Part shown: positions 27,196-35,758 of the stretch, one piece after another
Layout of the letters: each line of letters starts with the position of its first letter
Position numbering within the stretch: position 1 is the stretch's first letter
DNA from: JALZVT01 sp039029135
GTDB lineage: Bacteria; Pseudomonadota; Gammaproteobacteria; Pseudomonadales; Azotimanducaceae
Length of the DNA stretch: 62,319 bases
Direction: 5' to 3'
Assembly (NCBI GenBank): GCA_039029135.1
Contig: JBCCGT010000028.1
Location: forward strand, 1-62,319
Notes under the pieces: generated by a model
The model's database searches: none
Seen by the model: only the letters and a program-made list of their open reading frames with translations
Told to the model about the DNA's origin: nothing
Position numbers and translations under genes: made by a program

Positions 27196-28576
27196 ATTCG
27201 GTCTGGGTCTGGCCGTGGACCTGAGCTGGCGCTGGGCGCTGCAGGCGGCGCTGGTGAGCGCGGTCGTGGCCGCGCTGCTGTGGTGTGCCGGTCACCGACC
27301 GGACAGCGGCCTGGCGCGGACCTCCACGATCGTGATGGCGCTGCTGCCGCTCGGGCTGCTGTGGCAACCCGGTTGGCCGGTGGCGCTCGGGTCGGCGGCC
27401 GATCCCGCATCGCTCTGCCTGGCCGCCGCTCTGCTGCAGCCGGTTCCGGTGGCGTTGGCCGGACTCTGGCTCGCGGGGGCCGCGATCGGCGTGCTGCTGC
27501 TGGGTCTGCAGGTGTATCGGCAGCGGGTCGCCCTCAGCGCTGCGGCCCCCTGTGCTGATGCCGCGCTGCGTCGCGAGCTCGAGCTTGTGCTCGCGGCGCG
27601 CCCGACGGCGAGGCGCATCGTCCGCCGGCTGCGGCTGCGCTTGGGTGCCCGCTGCTGTGCAAGCTCCATCGGCGTTCCGATTATCGCCCTGCCGGCCGCC
27701 TTCCAGAGCTGGCCGTCACCGGCCCGGCGCGCGGTTCTGGCCCACGAGATCGAACATCTGCAGGCCCGCGACGATCGCTGGCTGCTGGGCTTCGACCTGA
27801 TCGCGCGTCTGCTGTGGTTTTGCCCCTGGCTGTTGGGGGCCCGGCGTCATGCGCTGCAGGCGCTAGAGGCTGCCGCCGACGAGCGCGCGGCGTCCCGGCT
27901 GGGAGACCGCGGCGCCTACCTGGAAGGCCTCGCAACCGCCGCGCTGCTCGAGCGCGAGAGTCCCGCCGCCGGGGGCCTGCTCGCCGCCACCCGTTCCAGC
28001 CTGCTCGGCCGCCTGGATCGACTGCTGCAGGGCGAACGTCGGGCCCCAAGCTCGCTGCCGATGCTCGCGGTGGGCTGTGCGGGCGCGGTCGTGCTGCTGA
28101 CCGGCTATCACGCCGCCGAGTCCGCGGCGGTCGTCTGGCCCGCCGATGCGCGGCAAGCGCCCGCAGTGGTCGAATCGGATCGGCCGTTCGAGGACTACGC
28201 CCTGCCGAGCGTTACCAGCCTGGGCCCGCGGCCTGTGGGTCGCCGCGAACCGCTACCCGTGTATCCGGGCGCCGCCCTGCAGGCCGGTGTCGGCGGGGTG
28301 GTGACGGTTGAGTTTGGGGTGGCGGGCGACGGCAGCGTCGTTGCGCCGCGGGTGGTGGCCAGCAAGCCGCCAAAACTATTCGACGACGCCGCCATCGAAG
28401 CGGTGCGTCAGGCGCGTTTTGCTCGATCGTCGGAATCGAGCGCCGAGCGCGTCGTGCTCCGCAAAAGCTATCGGTTCTCGCTAGAGCCGGCCGCCGCGCG
28501 ACCCATTGACCTACCGGGGCTCCGGCGCTGCACCGAGTGCGCGCCTTATCCAGCGAGTGCGAACCATGCGCACTAA
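27182..28576 (+). CDS. M56 (BlaR1-like) membrane metallopeptidase fused to TonB C-terminal domain
   Basis: From the ATG at 27182 (inside the end of the repressor gene) the protein has 464 residues. Four hydrophobic helices are spread over the first ~300 residues. The zinc-peptidase motif HEIEH is at 188-192, with a downstream Glu in LEAAADERAASRL. Instead of a penicillin-binding sensor, the C-terminal part (about 358-445) is a TonB_C domain: PVYPGAALQAGVGGVVTVEFGV, then FDDAAIEAVRQARF. The likely job is signal-dependent cleavage of the adjacent repressor. The TonB domain may contact an outer-membrane receptor or the envelope. Confidence 0.88.
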   Translation: MTGAEFGLGLAVDLSWRWALQAALVSAVVAALLWCAGHRPDSGLARTSTIVMALLPLGLLWQPGWPVALGSAADPASLCLAAALLQPVPVALAGLWLAGAAIGVLLLGLQVYRQRVALSAAAPCADAALRRELELVLAARPTARRIVRRLRLRLGARCCASSIGVPIIALPAAFQSWPSPARRAVLAHEIEHLQARDDRWLLGFDLIARLLWFCPWLLGARRHALQALEAAADERAASRLGDRGAYLEGLATAALLERESPAAGGLLAATRSSLLGRLDRLLQGERRAPSSLPMLAVGCAGAVVLLTGYHAAESAAVVWPADARQAPAVVESDRPFEDYALPSVTSLGPRPVGRREPLPVYPGAALQAGVGGVVTVEFGVAGDGSVVAPRVVASKPPKLFDDAAIEAVRQARFARSSESSAERVVLRKSYRFSLEPAAARPIDLPGLRRCTECAPYPASANHAH

Positions 28577-28587
28577 GGAGACCCCAG

Positions 28588-29286
28588 ATGACGACAGCGA
28601 TGGGTTCCACGGCCGCGACTGAAGCGGCGGCCCTCGAAGTTTCCCGTGACACCCGCCCCGACGCGCGGCGCCTGAGCGGGCTAACCCCGGTGTTGGGGCT
28701 GGCGGGCCGGTTCGCCGCCGGTGCCGCCGTGACGCTCGGTCTGTTCGCGTTGATGATCAGGCTGATCGGCGAGCCGGCGCCCTTCGAGGATAGGAGCGGT
28801 CCGCTTGTCTACGTGAACTGGGAGGAGGTCCGCGAAGATCTGCCGCCCGAGCCGGAGGATCGCCGCATCGTGAAGCCGGCGCCGCCGAAGACGCCGCCGC
28901 TGAATCGGATGCTGCCTGAGTTCGATGGCGATGGCGGCAGCGGCATCGCCGTGCAAAACGTCGTGCCTGACCTCGGCGGGACCACCATCAGGCATTTTGG
29001 TCTGGATAACGCCGAATCGCTGCCCATCGTCAAAGTCGCCGCGGTGTATCCGCGTCGCGCGCAGACGCGCGGCATCGAGGGTTATGCGGTCTATCGCTTC
29101 ACGATCACGAAACACGGGACGGTCGCCGACCCGGTCCTGATCGACGCGATGCCCGCCGGGATCTTCGACCGCGCGGCGCTGAACGCGCTGCTGAAGTTTA
29201 AGTATCGACCGAAGATCGTCGACGGCGAGGCGGTGCCCGTCCGCGGCGCGGTGCACCGCATCAGCTTCGAGCTGACTGACGCCTGA
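28588..29286 (+). CDS. TonB-family energy transducer
   Basis: From the ATG at 28588 with AAGGAGA upstream, 232 residues. One helix at about 42-60 (AAGAAVTLGLFALMIRLIG) anchors it. A proline-rich periplasmic linker (PPEPEDRRIVKPAPPKTPPLN) follows, then a C-terminal TonB domain: VAAVYPRRAQTRGIEGYAVYRFTITKHGTV and FDRAALNALLKFKYRPKIVDGEAV. The usual N-terminal helix SxxxH motif is not clear. It ends the BlaI-M56-TonB operon, 11 bases after the M56 gene. No ExbB or ExbD gene is nearby. Confidence 0.88.
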   Translation: MTTAMGSTAATEAAALEVSRDTRPDARRLSGLTPVLGLAGRFAAGAAVTLGLFALMIRLIGEPAPFEDRSGPLVYVNWEEVREDLPPEPEDRRIVKPAPPKTPPLNRMLPEFDGDGGSGIAVQNVVPDLGGTTIRHFGLDNAESLPIVKVAAVYPRRAQTRGIEGYAVYRFTITKHGTVADPVLIDAMPAGIFDRAALNALLKFKYRPKIVDGEAVPVRGAVHRISFELTDA

Positions 29287-29359
29287 GTTGTTGCTGCGAC
29301 GCCCGGCCCTTACCGGCGTCGCAGACCTGCGCACCCCACTCCAGTATGGAGGCGCTTTT

Positions 29360-29395
29360 CCCCGCCGATTCACCCCGGGTCGGCGGGGCTTTTTC
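29360..29395 (+). terminator. Rho-independent terminator after the tonB-like gene
   Basis: CCCCGCCGA (29360-29368) pairs with TCGGCGGGG (29380-29388), an 11-base loop lies between, and CTTTTT follows. It ends the BlaI-M56-TonB operon just before the convergent TPR gene. Confidence 0.88.
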
Positions 29396-29406
29396 GTCTG
29401 GGGACC

Positions 29407-30633
29407 CTAGTCCCGCCCCGTCAGCGCGAGGAACGGCGCCGGCTGCCCGGCCAGCACCTCGAACAGCGCGCGTTGCGTGTGGCTGCCGCCGATCACGCGC
29501 AGCGCGAGCGGATCCACCGTCATCCGGTCCGGCGGGGACTTGCCCTCCAGCACCGGTACCAGGATGCGCAGCGCGTAGCGCGCTGCCTGGCCCTGCGGCG
29601 TTTCGGATTCGGACCAGGCGGCCAGATTGTCCTTGAAGCGCGCGGCGGATTCCGCGTGCTGCTCGCGGCCGAGGAACGGCATCGCGTAGTGCAGACTGAC
29701 GAACACCAACTCGCGGTCCTGCAGGTGGCGCTCCGCGATGCGGGCGACGTCGTACCAACGATCGCCCACGTCGACGCCGCTGGCGTTGAGCAGATGCAGC
29801 AGCCCTGCGGCGTTGCACGTATCGAGATAAAAGTCGTCGGCGACGGCGGGGAGAATGTCGTCGTCGAACAGCGCGAGCGCCGCGGCGTGATCCCCTAGCG
29901 CGAGATGGCACAGCGCCTCGTGCCAGTAGGCGTGAAAGCGAAACGCGTTCAGCGTCTCCAGCACCGCGCGCCGCGGCTGCAGCCAGCGCACGCCGTCCTC
30001 GAAGCGGTGCTGCGACTGTCGCACGTGCGCGGCGGCGTGGATGGCCCAGGCATCTGCGGGGTTTTCCGCCAGGGCCGACTGGGCGCGTTCTTCGGCTTCG
30101 GCGTACTGGCCCGATTCCTCGCAGGCGAACGCCTCCATGCCCGCGACGAAACCGGCAAACGTAGAGTCGCGATAGTGGTGCGCGTACTGGCGCAGCGACG
30201 CGCGCATCTTTGTGCCGTCGCCCTCGTAGAAATACAGATGGTGCAGCAGGCGCAGGCTCAGGAGGTCCTGTGGGTGCGCCTGCAGCGCGACCTCGAGCGC
30301 GGCGGCGGTCGCGTCTGTGCGCTGCTCGTACCAGGCCCGCAGCGCGCCGATGTGCGCCGCCAGCCAGTCGCTTTCTGGCGGCTGACTCTCGAGCTCGTCG
30401 AGTACGGCGCCGGTACGCGCGCTGATTTTTGGATTCGCGGCCAGCATGAAGAAGTAGCCCTGCAGCAGCGCGCCGAACGCGCAGGCGGGATCCCGCTCGC
30501 GCAGGGCCTGCACCTGTTCGGGCGTCTTGCGCGACATGCCTAGATAGCTGCGCAGAATCTCCGTACAGGCGTGGCCGCTATCGGGATCCTCGCCGCTGAT
30601 CGGCCAGTCGAGCTCGTTGGCGAGCTGCGTCAC
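29407..30633 (-). CDS. TTC38-like tetratricopeptide-repeat protein
   Basis: The GTG at 30633 overlaps the stop of the gene before it (GTGA), which fixes the start; the protein has 408 residues. It resembles the bacterial relatives of eukaryotic TTC38: DPACAFGALLQGYFFMLAANPK, LEVALQAHPQDLLSLRLLHHLYFYEGD, GFVAGMEAFACEESGQYAEAEERAQSALAENPADAWAIHAAAHV and FHAYWHEALCHLALGDHAAALALFD. TPR units probably form a superhelix for protein binding. No enzyme motif is seen, and its partner is unknown. It lacks a signal peptide, so it is cytoplasmic. Confidence 0.88.
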   Translation of the reverse strand: MTQLANELDWPISGEDPDSGHACTEILRSYLGMSRKTPEQVQALRERDPACAFGALLQGYFFMLAANPKISARTGAVLDELESQPPESDWLAAHIGALRAWYEQRTDATAAALEVALQAHPQDLLSLRLLHHLYFYEGDGTKMRASLRQYAHHYRDSTFAGFVAGMEAFACEESGQYAEAEERAQSALAENPADAWAIHAAAHVRQSQHRFEDGVRWLQPRRAVLETLNAFRFHAYWHEALCHLALGDHAAALALFDDDILPAVADDFYLDTCNAAGLLHLLNASGVDVGDRWYDVARIAERHLQDRELVFVSLHYAMPFLGREQHAESAARFKDNLAAWSESETPQGQAARYALRILVPVLEGKSPPDRMTVDPLALRVIGGSHTQRALFEVLAGQPAPFLALTGRD

Positions 30634-31157
30634 TCGCCGGTCTCGCAGGTGCAGTCGCCAGGGGCGACGCGGACCCACAGCAGGTGGTTGGCGTCGTTCA
30701 GCGGGTAAGACTGGCGGCTGACGAACGCGCTGTCGTCGCTGATCTGCCAGCGTTCCTCGAAGCGCTGGGTCGTGATCTGTTCGGCGCTGTCCGTCGCGCG
30801 TGCGCGCACGGTGTATGTGCCGTATGCGTCGGGGCACTCGGTGCCCGATACGCGCGCCAGCACATGAAACTGATCGCCGCGCTGCTCGTAGTCGATCTCG
30901 ATGTCGGCGGCGCAGCTGTTGGTGGGTCGCGTCCTCGGCGGGACCGAGAACGTCGTTTCGTACTCAAGCTGGCCGCCCGACTTCAGCTTCTTGTTGAAAC
31001 TGGGCGCGTTCGGATCGGCGCCGGCGGCGTGGCTCATGATCGACGTCGTCAACGCTAGTGCGATCACCCGCGGGCGGGCGCGCCGCGGTTGCGCGAAACG
31101 ATGGAGATGGGCGCTGCGTCTTGTCACCGCGGACTCCTGGCACTTGTCTTTTGTCAC
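30630..31157 (-). CDS. Secreted protein of unknown function
   Basis: A 175-residue frame from the ATG at 31157. Around residues 29-47 (RPRVIALALTTSIMSHAAGADP) is a signal-peptide-like stretch after a long basic N-terminus, so translation may start later than shown. The mature part, GGQLEYETTFSVPPRTRPTNSCAADIEIDYEQRGDQFHVLARVSG, looks like a small beta-sandwich with four cysteines (two in DCTCETG). No family is recognised. It is coupled by a GTGA overlap to the TPR protein. Confidence 0.6.
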   Translation of the reverse strand: MTKDKCQESAVTRRSAHLHRFAQPRRARPRVIALALTTSIMSHAAGADPNAPSFNKKLKSGGQLEYETTFSVPPRTRPTNSCAADIEIDYEQRGDQFHVLARVSGTECPDAYGTYTVRARATDSAEQITTQRFEERWQISDDSAFVSRQSYPLNDANHLLWVRVAPGDCTCETGE

Positions 31158-31268
31158 TGAGGTTTCCGATCATACCCGCTGTAACTTGATCGATTCCTCA
31201 CGCCGCGGCGTCCTCGCGTTCGTTTGGAACGGCATAACCGTAACGAACTGGTGCTCGCGGGGTTCTTG

Positions 31269-32171
31269 ATGCGCATTACCGTTGTCGGCTGCGGCGCGCT
31301 CGGCAGCCTGTTCGCCGTCCGCCTGGGCGCGCTGGGCCATAACGTTCAGGTGCTGCAACGCGCGGGCGCGCGGTTTGAGTCGCTGCGGCGCGCGGGTCTG
31401 GAACTGATCGAGGCGGATGCCTCGGTTAGCCGCGTGCCCATTGCCGCGATCGGCGCCAGTGGTTCGCGGCTTGCGCCTGCGCGTCTGGTGATCGTGCTGG
31501 TGAAGAGCTATGCCACGCGCGAGCTGCGCGACTTGCCGGCTGCGCTGGCGGCAGACGGCGTGGTGCTGACGCTGCAAAACGGGCTGGGCAACGCCGAGTG
31601 GCTCGCGAGCGAAGTCGGCGCAAAGCGGCTGCTTGCGGGCACGACGACCAGCGGTGCCTATCGCGACGCAAACGGCTGCGTGCACTGGGGGGGCGACGGC
31701 AAGACCGTGATCGGCCCCTGGGCGTCGGCGGCCGACGATGCGTCCTGGGTCGTGACGCTGCTGCGCGATGCCGGGTTCGATGCATCCCGCGTCGATGACC
31801 CGCGCGCGGCGCTGTGGCAGAAGCTTGCGCTGAACGCGATGACGAATCCGCTGACCGCTCTGCTCGGTCAGCCGAACGGCGCGCTCGCCGAGCACGCACC
31901 GCTCGAGCCCCTGATGCGCGCGCTGGCAGCGGAGGCCGCAGCCGCGGCGGCGCGCAGCGACCTGCAACTTGTGCCCGACGAGCTGTGGGCGGCGCAGCGG
32001 CAGAACCTTGCGACCACGGCGCGCAACGTCTCGTCCATGCTGCAGGACGTGCGCGCCGGCCGCCCCACCGAGATCGAGTCGATCCTGGGACCGATAGCGA
32101 CGACGGGTGCGGCGCCGGTGGCCGCGGCGCTGCTGACGCTGGTGCGCGCGCTGACGGCGCAGCGACAATGA
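31269..32171 (+). CDS. 2-dehydropantoate 2-reductase family protein
   Basis: From the ATG at 31269 the protein has 300 residues and starts MRITVVGCGALGSLFAVRLGALG, giving the GxGxxG NADP site. VLTLQNGLGNAEWLA and LWQKLALNAMTNPLTALLG (with the catalytic Lys) match ketopantoate reductase, which makes pantoate for coenzyme A. The usual Glu in the C-terminal EIESILGPI segment (TEIESIL) is present. A longer frame upstream is not used because 31224 lies before this sensible start. Its ATGA overlap with the next gene suggests an operon, but the partner is not a vitamin gene. Confidence 0.85.
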   Translation: MRITVVGCGALGSLFAVRLGALGHNVQVLQRAGARFESLRRAGLELIEADASVSRVPIAAIGASGSRLAPARLVIVLVKSYATRELRDLPAALAADGVVLTLQNGLGNAEWLASEVGAKRLLAGTTTSGAYRDANGCVHWGGDGKTVIGPWASAADDASWVVTLLRDAGFDASRVDDPRAALWQKLALNAMTNPLTALLGQPNGALAEHAPLEPLMRALAAEAAAAAARSDLQLVPDELWAAQRQNLATTARNVSSMLQDVRAGRPTEIESILGPIATTGAAPVAAALLTLVRALTAQRQ

Positions 32172-32863
32172 GCGCGCTGCCCGAGAGCGCTCTGTTCGCG
32201 CCGGTCGAGGCCTATCTCGAGAGTCAGGGCTATCGCGTTCAGGGCGAGGTCGATCACTGCGATCTCGTGGCGCGCCGCGGTGACGAACCGCCCGTCGTGG
32301 TCGAGCTGAAGACGCGGCTGAATCTGGAGTTGATCCTGCAGGCGACCGAGCGCTTCGCGCTGACCGATGCCGTCTATATCGCGTTTCCGTCGTCCGCGGC
32401 CCTGTGGCGCCGGCACTGGCGCCGGGTGCGCAAGCTCTGTCGGCGGCTGGGGCTTGGGCTGATCACGCTCGACGGCGAGGAGCTGTTGGTCAACGTGCGG
32501 CTCGATCCGGCGCCCTATCGTCCGCGGCAGTCGAGGCCGCGGGGCCGGCGCCTGCTCGCCGAGTTCGAACATCGCGTGGGCAATGCGAACGTCGGCGGCG
32601 TGACGCGCACGGCCCTAGTCACGGCCTATCGGCTGGACGCGCTGCGCTGCGTGCTCGCGCTCAGGGACGGTCCGCTGGCGCTGCGAGACCTGCGTGAACG
32701 CAGCGGTGTGGACCGGGCCGCACCGATCCTGCAAAAGGATCACTTCGGCTGGTTCGAACGGGTGGAGCGGGGCGTGTACGAGCTGTCGCCGAAAGGCGAA
32801 CAGGCGCCCGAGGCGTTTGCCGACGCGGTGGGCAAACTCGAACGCGAGCTCGAGGCCTCCTAG
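32168..32863 (+). CDS. DUF2161 PD-(D/E)xK nuclease-fold protein
   Basis: The ATG at 32168 overlaps the stop of the reductase (ATGA), giving 231 residues. The N-terminal half shows a restriction-endonuclease-like active site: Asp32 in HCDLVARRG, then Glu46-x-Lys48 in VVELKTRL. This is the DUF2161 pattern. The C-terminal half has VGGVTRTALVTAYRLDALRC and a winged-helix-like ILQKDHFGWFERVERGVYELSPKG. It may cleave nucleic acid or bind a related substrate; no experiment is known to me. Confidence 0.85.
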   Translation: MSALPESALFAPVEAYLESQGYRVQGEVDHCDLVARRGDEPPVVVELKTRLNLELILQATERFALTDAVYIAFPSSAALWRRHWRRVRKLCRRLGLGLITLDGEELLVNVRLDPAPYRPRQSRPRGRRLLAEFEHRVGNANVGGVTRTALVTAYRLDALRCVLALRDGPLALRDLRERSGVDRAAPILQKDHFGWFERVERGVYELSPKGEQAPEAFADAVGKLERELEAS

Positions 32864-32977
32864 CGAGCGACGGCGGCCGCCCGCTTCTGGTCCGACCCTG
32901 GCAGGCGCGGCCGACCGGGTTCTGGCATCTTCCGAACGTGAGACGCGTAGCCTGTGGGACGACGAGGAGGAGAGACC

Positions 32978-33577
32978 ATGGCCGATGACGCCGCCGCGCT
33001 CGAGATGCAGATCTTTGAGCTGACCCAGAAACTGCACGAACTGCGCAAGGCCACGCCGCGCCAGGCCGTGCCCAACTACAGCTTCGCGACCCTGACGGGC
33101 GAGGCGAGCCTGCTGGAGCTGTTCGCCGGGCGCGACCGGCTGCTCTTGATTCACAACATGGGACAGGGCTGCCGCTTCTGCACGCTGTGGGCCGACGGGT
33201 TCAACGGCCAGCTCGATCATCTGGAAGATGCGCTGAGCGTCGTGCTGGTGTCGAAGGACGATCCGGCGACCCAGCGGCAGTTCGCGAACTCCCGCGGCTG
33301 GAAGTTTCGCCTGGCGTCGCACGGCGGCGGCAGCTACATCCGCGAGCAGTCCGTGATGGCCGACCAGGGCAACATGCCGGGGGCGGTGGTGTATGAGCGC
33401 GACGGTGATGCAATCTATCGGCGCAACGCCGCGATCTTCGGGCCGGGCGATCAGTTCTGCGCGCTCTGGTCGCTGTTGAGTCTCGGCGGCATGGGGGAGG
33501 ACGAGTGGGTACCGCAGTTCCGCTACTGGCAGCGGCCGGCGCAGTTGGATGATGGCGGGGAGCGGGTGGTGGATTGA
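32978..33577 (+). CDS. DUF899 thioredoxin-like protein
   Basis: From the ATG at 32978 with GAGGAGGAGAG upstream, 199 residues. After a helical start comes LFAGRDRLLLIHNMGQGCRFCTLWADGFNG, a DUF899-type thioredoxin fold with CRFC (C65, C68) as the likely redox pair. VVLVSKDDPATQRQFANSRGWKFRLASH and NMPGAVVYERDGDAIYRR follow. The family is related to AhpC/TSA proteins but without a proven reaction. Three 11-base tandem repeats cover its stop codon. Confidence 0.86.
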   Translation: MADDAAALEMQIFELTQKLHELRKATPRQAVPNYSFATLTGEASLLELFAGRDRLLLIHNMGQGCRFCTLWADGFNGQLDHLEDALSVVLVSKDDPATQRQFANSRGWKFRLASHGGGSYIREQSVMADQGNMPGAVVYERDGDAIYRRNAAIFGPGDQFCALWSLLSLGGMGEDEWVPQFRYWQRPAQLDDGGERVVD

Positions 33578-33601
33578 GGGTGGACTGAGGGTGGAGTAGA
33601 G
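33569..33601 (+). repeat. Three 11-base tandem repeats over a stop codon
   Basis: GTGGATTGAGG, GTGGACTGAGG and GTGGAGTAGAG are consecutive, beginning inside the last codons of the DUF899 gene. The TGA at 33575-33577 lies in the first copy and in-frame stops lie in later copies. This looks like a recent slippage expansion. Confidence 0.75.
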
Positions 33602-33603
33602 AC

Positions 33604-33713
33604 AGCGATTGGTAATTCGATATCGCTCCGCTGGCTCTCTCGCTGTTTGGGCTTTGCCCAAACAGCTGGCGAGGCGGCGCTTAGACGGGGCTTTAGCCCC
33701 GGTCTAAGCGCCT
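33604..33713. repeat. Composite inverted repeats, REP/BIME-like
   Basis: Three consecutive dyads fill the gap between convergent genes: AGCGAT...ATCGCT (33604-33627); GCTGTTTGGGC-TTT-GCCCAAACAGC (33642-33666), an 11-bp perfect stem; and GCGCTTAGAC-GGGGC-TTTA-GCCCC-g-GTCTAAGCGC (33678-33711), a 15-bp stem with one bulge. The third contains the TAG stop of the minus-strand gene. Stacked hairpins of this kind suit REP-type elements or transcript-end stabilisers. Neither has a T-run. Confidence 0.65.
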
Positions 33714-34504
33714 GGCATTCTGTTCATCTCTTTGTAGTAGAGATAGCGGCTGTGGGACTTACCGGCCGCGACGTACCACTGCGGCACATAGGGTCCCATC
33801 CAGATTGCATCGCCCGCCTCGACCGGATACCAGCTATCGCCCAGTCGATACACGCCCTGACCGGCAAGCAGGAACAGGCCGTGTTCCATGAAGTGACTCT
33901 CGACCTGCGGCAGCGTGCCACCCGGGGCGAAGTCGAACAGGTTGATTCCCCAGTCGAAGGCGAGATCGTCGGGTAGCAGCACCTGCAGCAGCGCGCCCTC
34001 GTCGCCGAGAAAGGGATCGGCGGGCACGTCGCGGAGCGAGCGAAACAGCGCGGCTGGCGGCGCGCCGCCGTCGAGCGCGATGTAGCGCTTGGAGAACGCG
34101 AGAAAGCGCGCGCCGCCGGTGCTGGCCAGCCGCCAGGGCGTGGCCGGCGGCAGGTAGGCATAGTCGTCCACGCTCAGGGTGTACAGGCTGCCGTCGATCT
34201 CGAGCGTCACCGTGCCGTCGACCGTGAGCAAGAACCACTCGTCGTTTGCTGTGTAGGGCCGAGCGTTGGCGCCTGGCGCGCAGGTGGCGTCGATCTGGGT
34301 GAACTTGGCGCCCATCTCCGGTGCGATCAGCACGTGGGCCGCGATGTCGCTCCAGCCCGGCAGATTAATCGGCACGTGGGTGTCCGGGGTGATGACCGCG
34401 TGGTCGCGGCGCATGGCCGCGCGGCTCATGCCGGTGTGCGGCCCTTTGTGCGGCCCTTTGTGCGGAAAGGAGGCAGAGGGTCGAGATAGGTCAGAGTCGG
34501 TCAC
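33704..34504 (-). CDS. allE: (S)-ureidoglycine aminohydrolase
   Basis: A 266-residue bicupin. The first cupin has NDEWFLLTVDGTVTLEIDGSLYTL and the second MEHGLFLLAGQGVYRLGDSWYPVEAGDAIWMGPYVPQWY, the signature of ureidoglycine aminohydrolase, which removes ammonia to give (S)-ureidoglycolate and binds manganese. It is last in a minus-strand operon with allantoate amidohydrolase and a purine permease, which supports this function. The N-terminus carries a short repeat (HKGPHKGPHTG) encoded by two copies of a 12-base unit near 34440-34464, just before the conserved part. Confidence 0.9.
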   Translation of the reverse strand: MTDSDLSRPSASFPHKGPHKGPHTGMSRAAMRRDHAVITPDTHVPINLPGWSDIAAHVLIAPEMGAKFTQIDATCAPGANARPYTANDEWFLLTVDGTVTLEIDGSLYTLSVDDYAYLPPATPWRLASTGGARFLAFSKRYIALDGGAPPAALFRSLRDVPADPFLGDEGALLQVLLPDDLAFDWGINLFDFAPGGTLPQVESHFMEHGLFLLAGQGVYRLGDSWYPVEAGDAIWMGPYVPQWYVAAGKSHSRYLYYKEMNRMPGA

Positions 34505-34546
34505 GCGGCGTGCTCCTGATGGGTCTTGGTCGTGCGCGGGTCGTGG

Positions 34547-35758
34547 CTAGAGCGAGCTCTGATGGTACCGGCGAACGGTGTCGATCAACACGTCGAGCGC
34601 GACGCTGACGTCGGCGGCGATGACGGATTCATCCGGGTGATGGCTGATGCCGCCCGGGGATCGAATGAACAGCATGGCGACGGGACACAGGTCGGCGATC
34701 GCCATCGCGTCGTGGCCTGCGCCGCTCGGCAGTCGATGAACCGGCAGGTTCGCAGCCGCAACCGCCTCAGCGAACAGCGCCGCAAGACCTTCGTCGCAGG
34801 CGACGGCGCTGGCGCGGTGCAGTTCCTCGATCGCGACGTCGACGTCACGAGCGCGCGCAATCGCCGCGAGCGCGGCATCGATATCCACGAGTGCCGCGTC
34901 TCTGGCGGCGTCTTCCGCCGCCCGCGCGTCGATGGTGAAGCGCACTTCGCCCGGCACCACGTTGATGCCGTTGGGCGCGTTGTCCAGCTTGCCGACCGTT
35001 GCGACAACGCCGTGCTCGCGGGCGATCGTTTCGATCGCGACGACGGCCTCGGCCGCAGCGACCAGCGCGTCGCGCCGCAGGTGCATCGGGGCCGTGCCGG
35101 CGTGGGCTGCGCTGCCCGTCACGCGGACCGCGCGGCGACGCGCGCCCGCGATCGCGGTGACGACGCCGACGGGAGCATCGAGTGACTCCAGCACCGGACC
35201 CTGCTCGATGTGGACCTCCAGATAGCCCGCGGGCGTGCCGCCCGCGCCGGCAACGCCCATGGTGGCCGGATCCAGGCCGAATTCCCGCGCCGCCTCCGCG
35301 AGGGTGACGCCGTTTGCGTCTTCGATCGCGAGCCAGTCGTCGTCCCAGGTGCCGGCGACGGCGCGGCTCGCCATCAGCGTCGTGCCGAAGCGCACGCCCT
35401 CTTCTTCCGCGAAGCCGATGATCTCGATTGCGACGTCCGTCGTTGCCAGCTCAGCCGCGGCCTCGATGCCCAGCAGCACGCCGAGCACGCCGTCGTAGCG
35501 ACCCGCGTCGGGCACGCTGTCGAGGTGCGATCCGATCAGCAGAGGCGCGCCGTTCCCGGCGTTGCGGCTGCCGCGGACGTTGCCCGCCGCGTCCACGCGA
35601 ACGTCCAGCCCGGCCTCGCGCATCCACTCGGCGACCCGCTCGTTGGCGGCCCGGTGCATCGGCGTCAGATAGGTGCGCGTGATTCCAGGCGGCTGTTCGG
35701 TCAGCGCGGCGAGCTCGTCCGCCCGCGCGAGCATCCGCGCTATGCGATGGTCCGTCAC
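34547..35758 (-). CDS. allC: Allantoate amidohydrolase (M20 family)
   Basis: The GTG at 35758 overlaps the permease stop (GTGA), fixing the start; 403 residues. It is an M20/M28-like binuclear metallohydrolase: GSHLDSVPDAGRYDG, then GFAEEEGVRFGTTLMASRAVAG (the Glu pair), HIEQGPVLE, HAGTAPM and SGAGHDAMAI. Allantoate amidohydrolases and N-carbamoyl-L-amino-acid hydrolases share this pattern; the neighbours favour allantoate, hydrolysed to ureidoglycine, CO2 and ammonia. Its product is the substrate of the next gene. Confidence 0.87.
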   Translation of the reverse strand: MTDHRIARMLARADELAALTEQPPGITRTYLTPMHRAANERVAEWMREAGLDVRVDAAGNVRGSRNAGNGAPLLIGSHLDSVPDAGRYDGVLGVLLGIEAAAELATTDVAIEIIGFAEEEGVRFGTTLMASRAVAGTWDDDWLAIEDANGVTLAEAAREFGLDPATMGVAGAGGTPAGYLEVHIEQGPVLESLDAPVGVVTAIAGARRRAVRVTGSAAHAGTAPMHLRRDALVAAAEAVVAIETIAREHGVVATVGKLDNAPNGINVVPGEVRFTIDARAAEDAARDAALVDIDAALAAIARARDVDVAIEELHRASAVACDEGLAALFAEAVAAANLPVHRLPSGAGHDAMAIADLCPVAMLFIRSPGGISHHPDESVIAADVSVALDVLIDTVRRYHQSSL

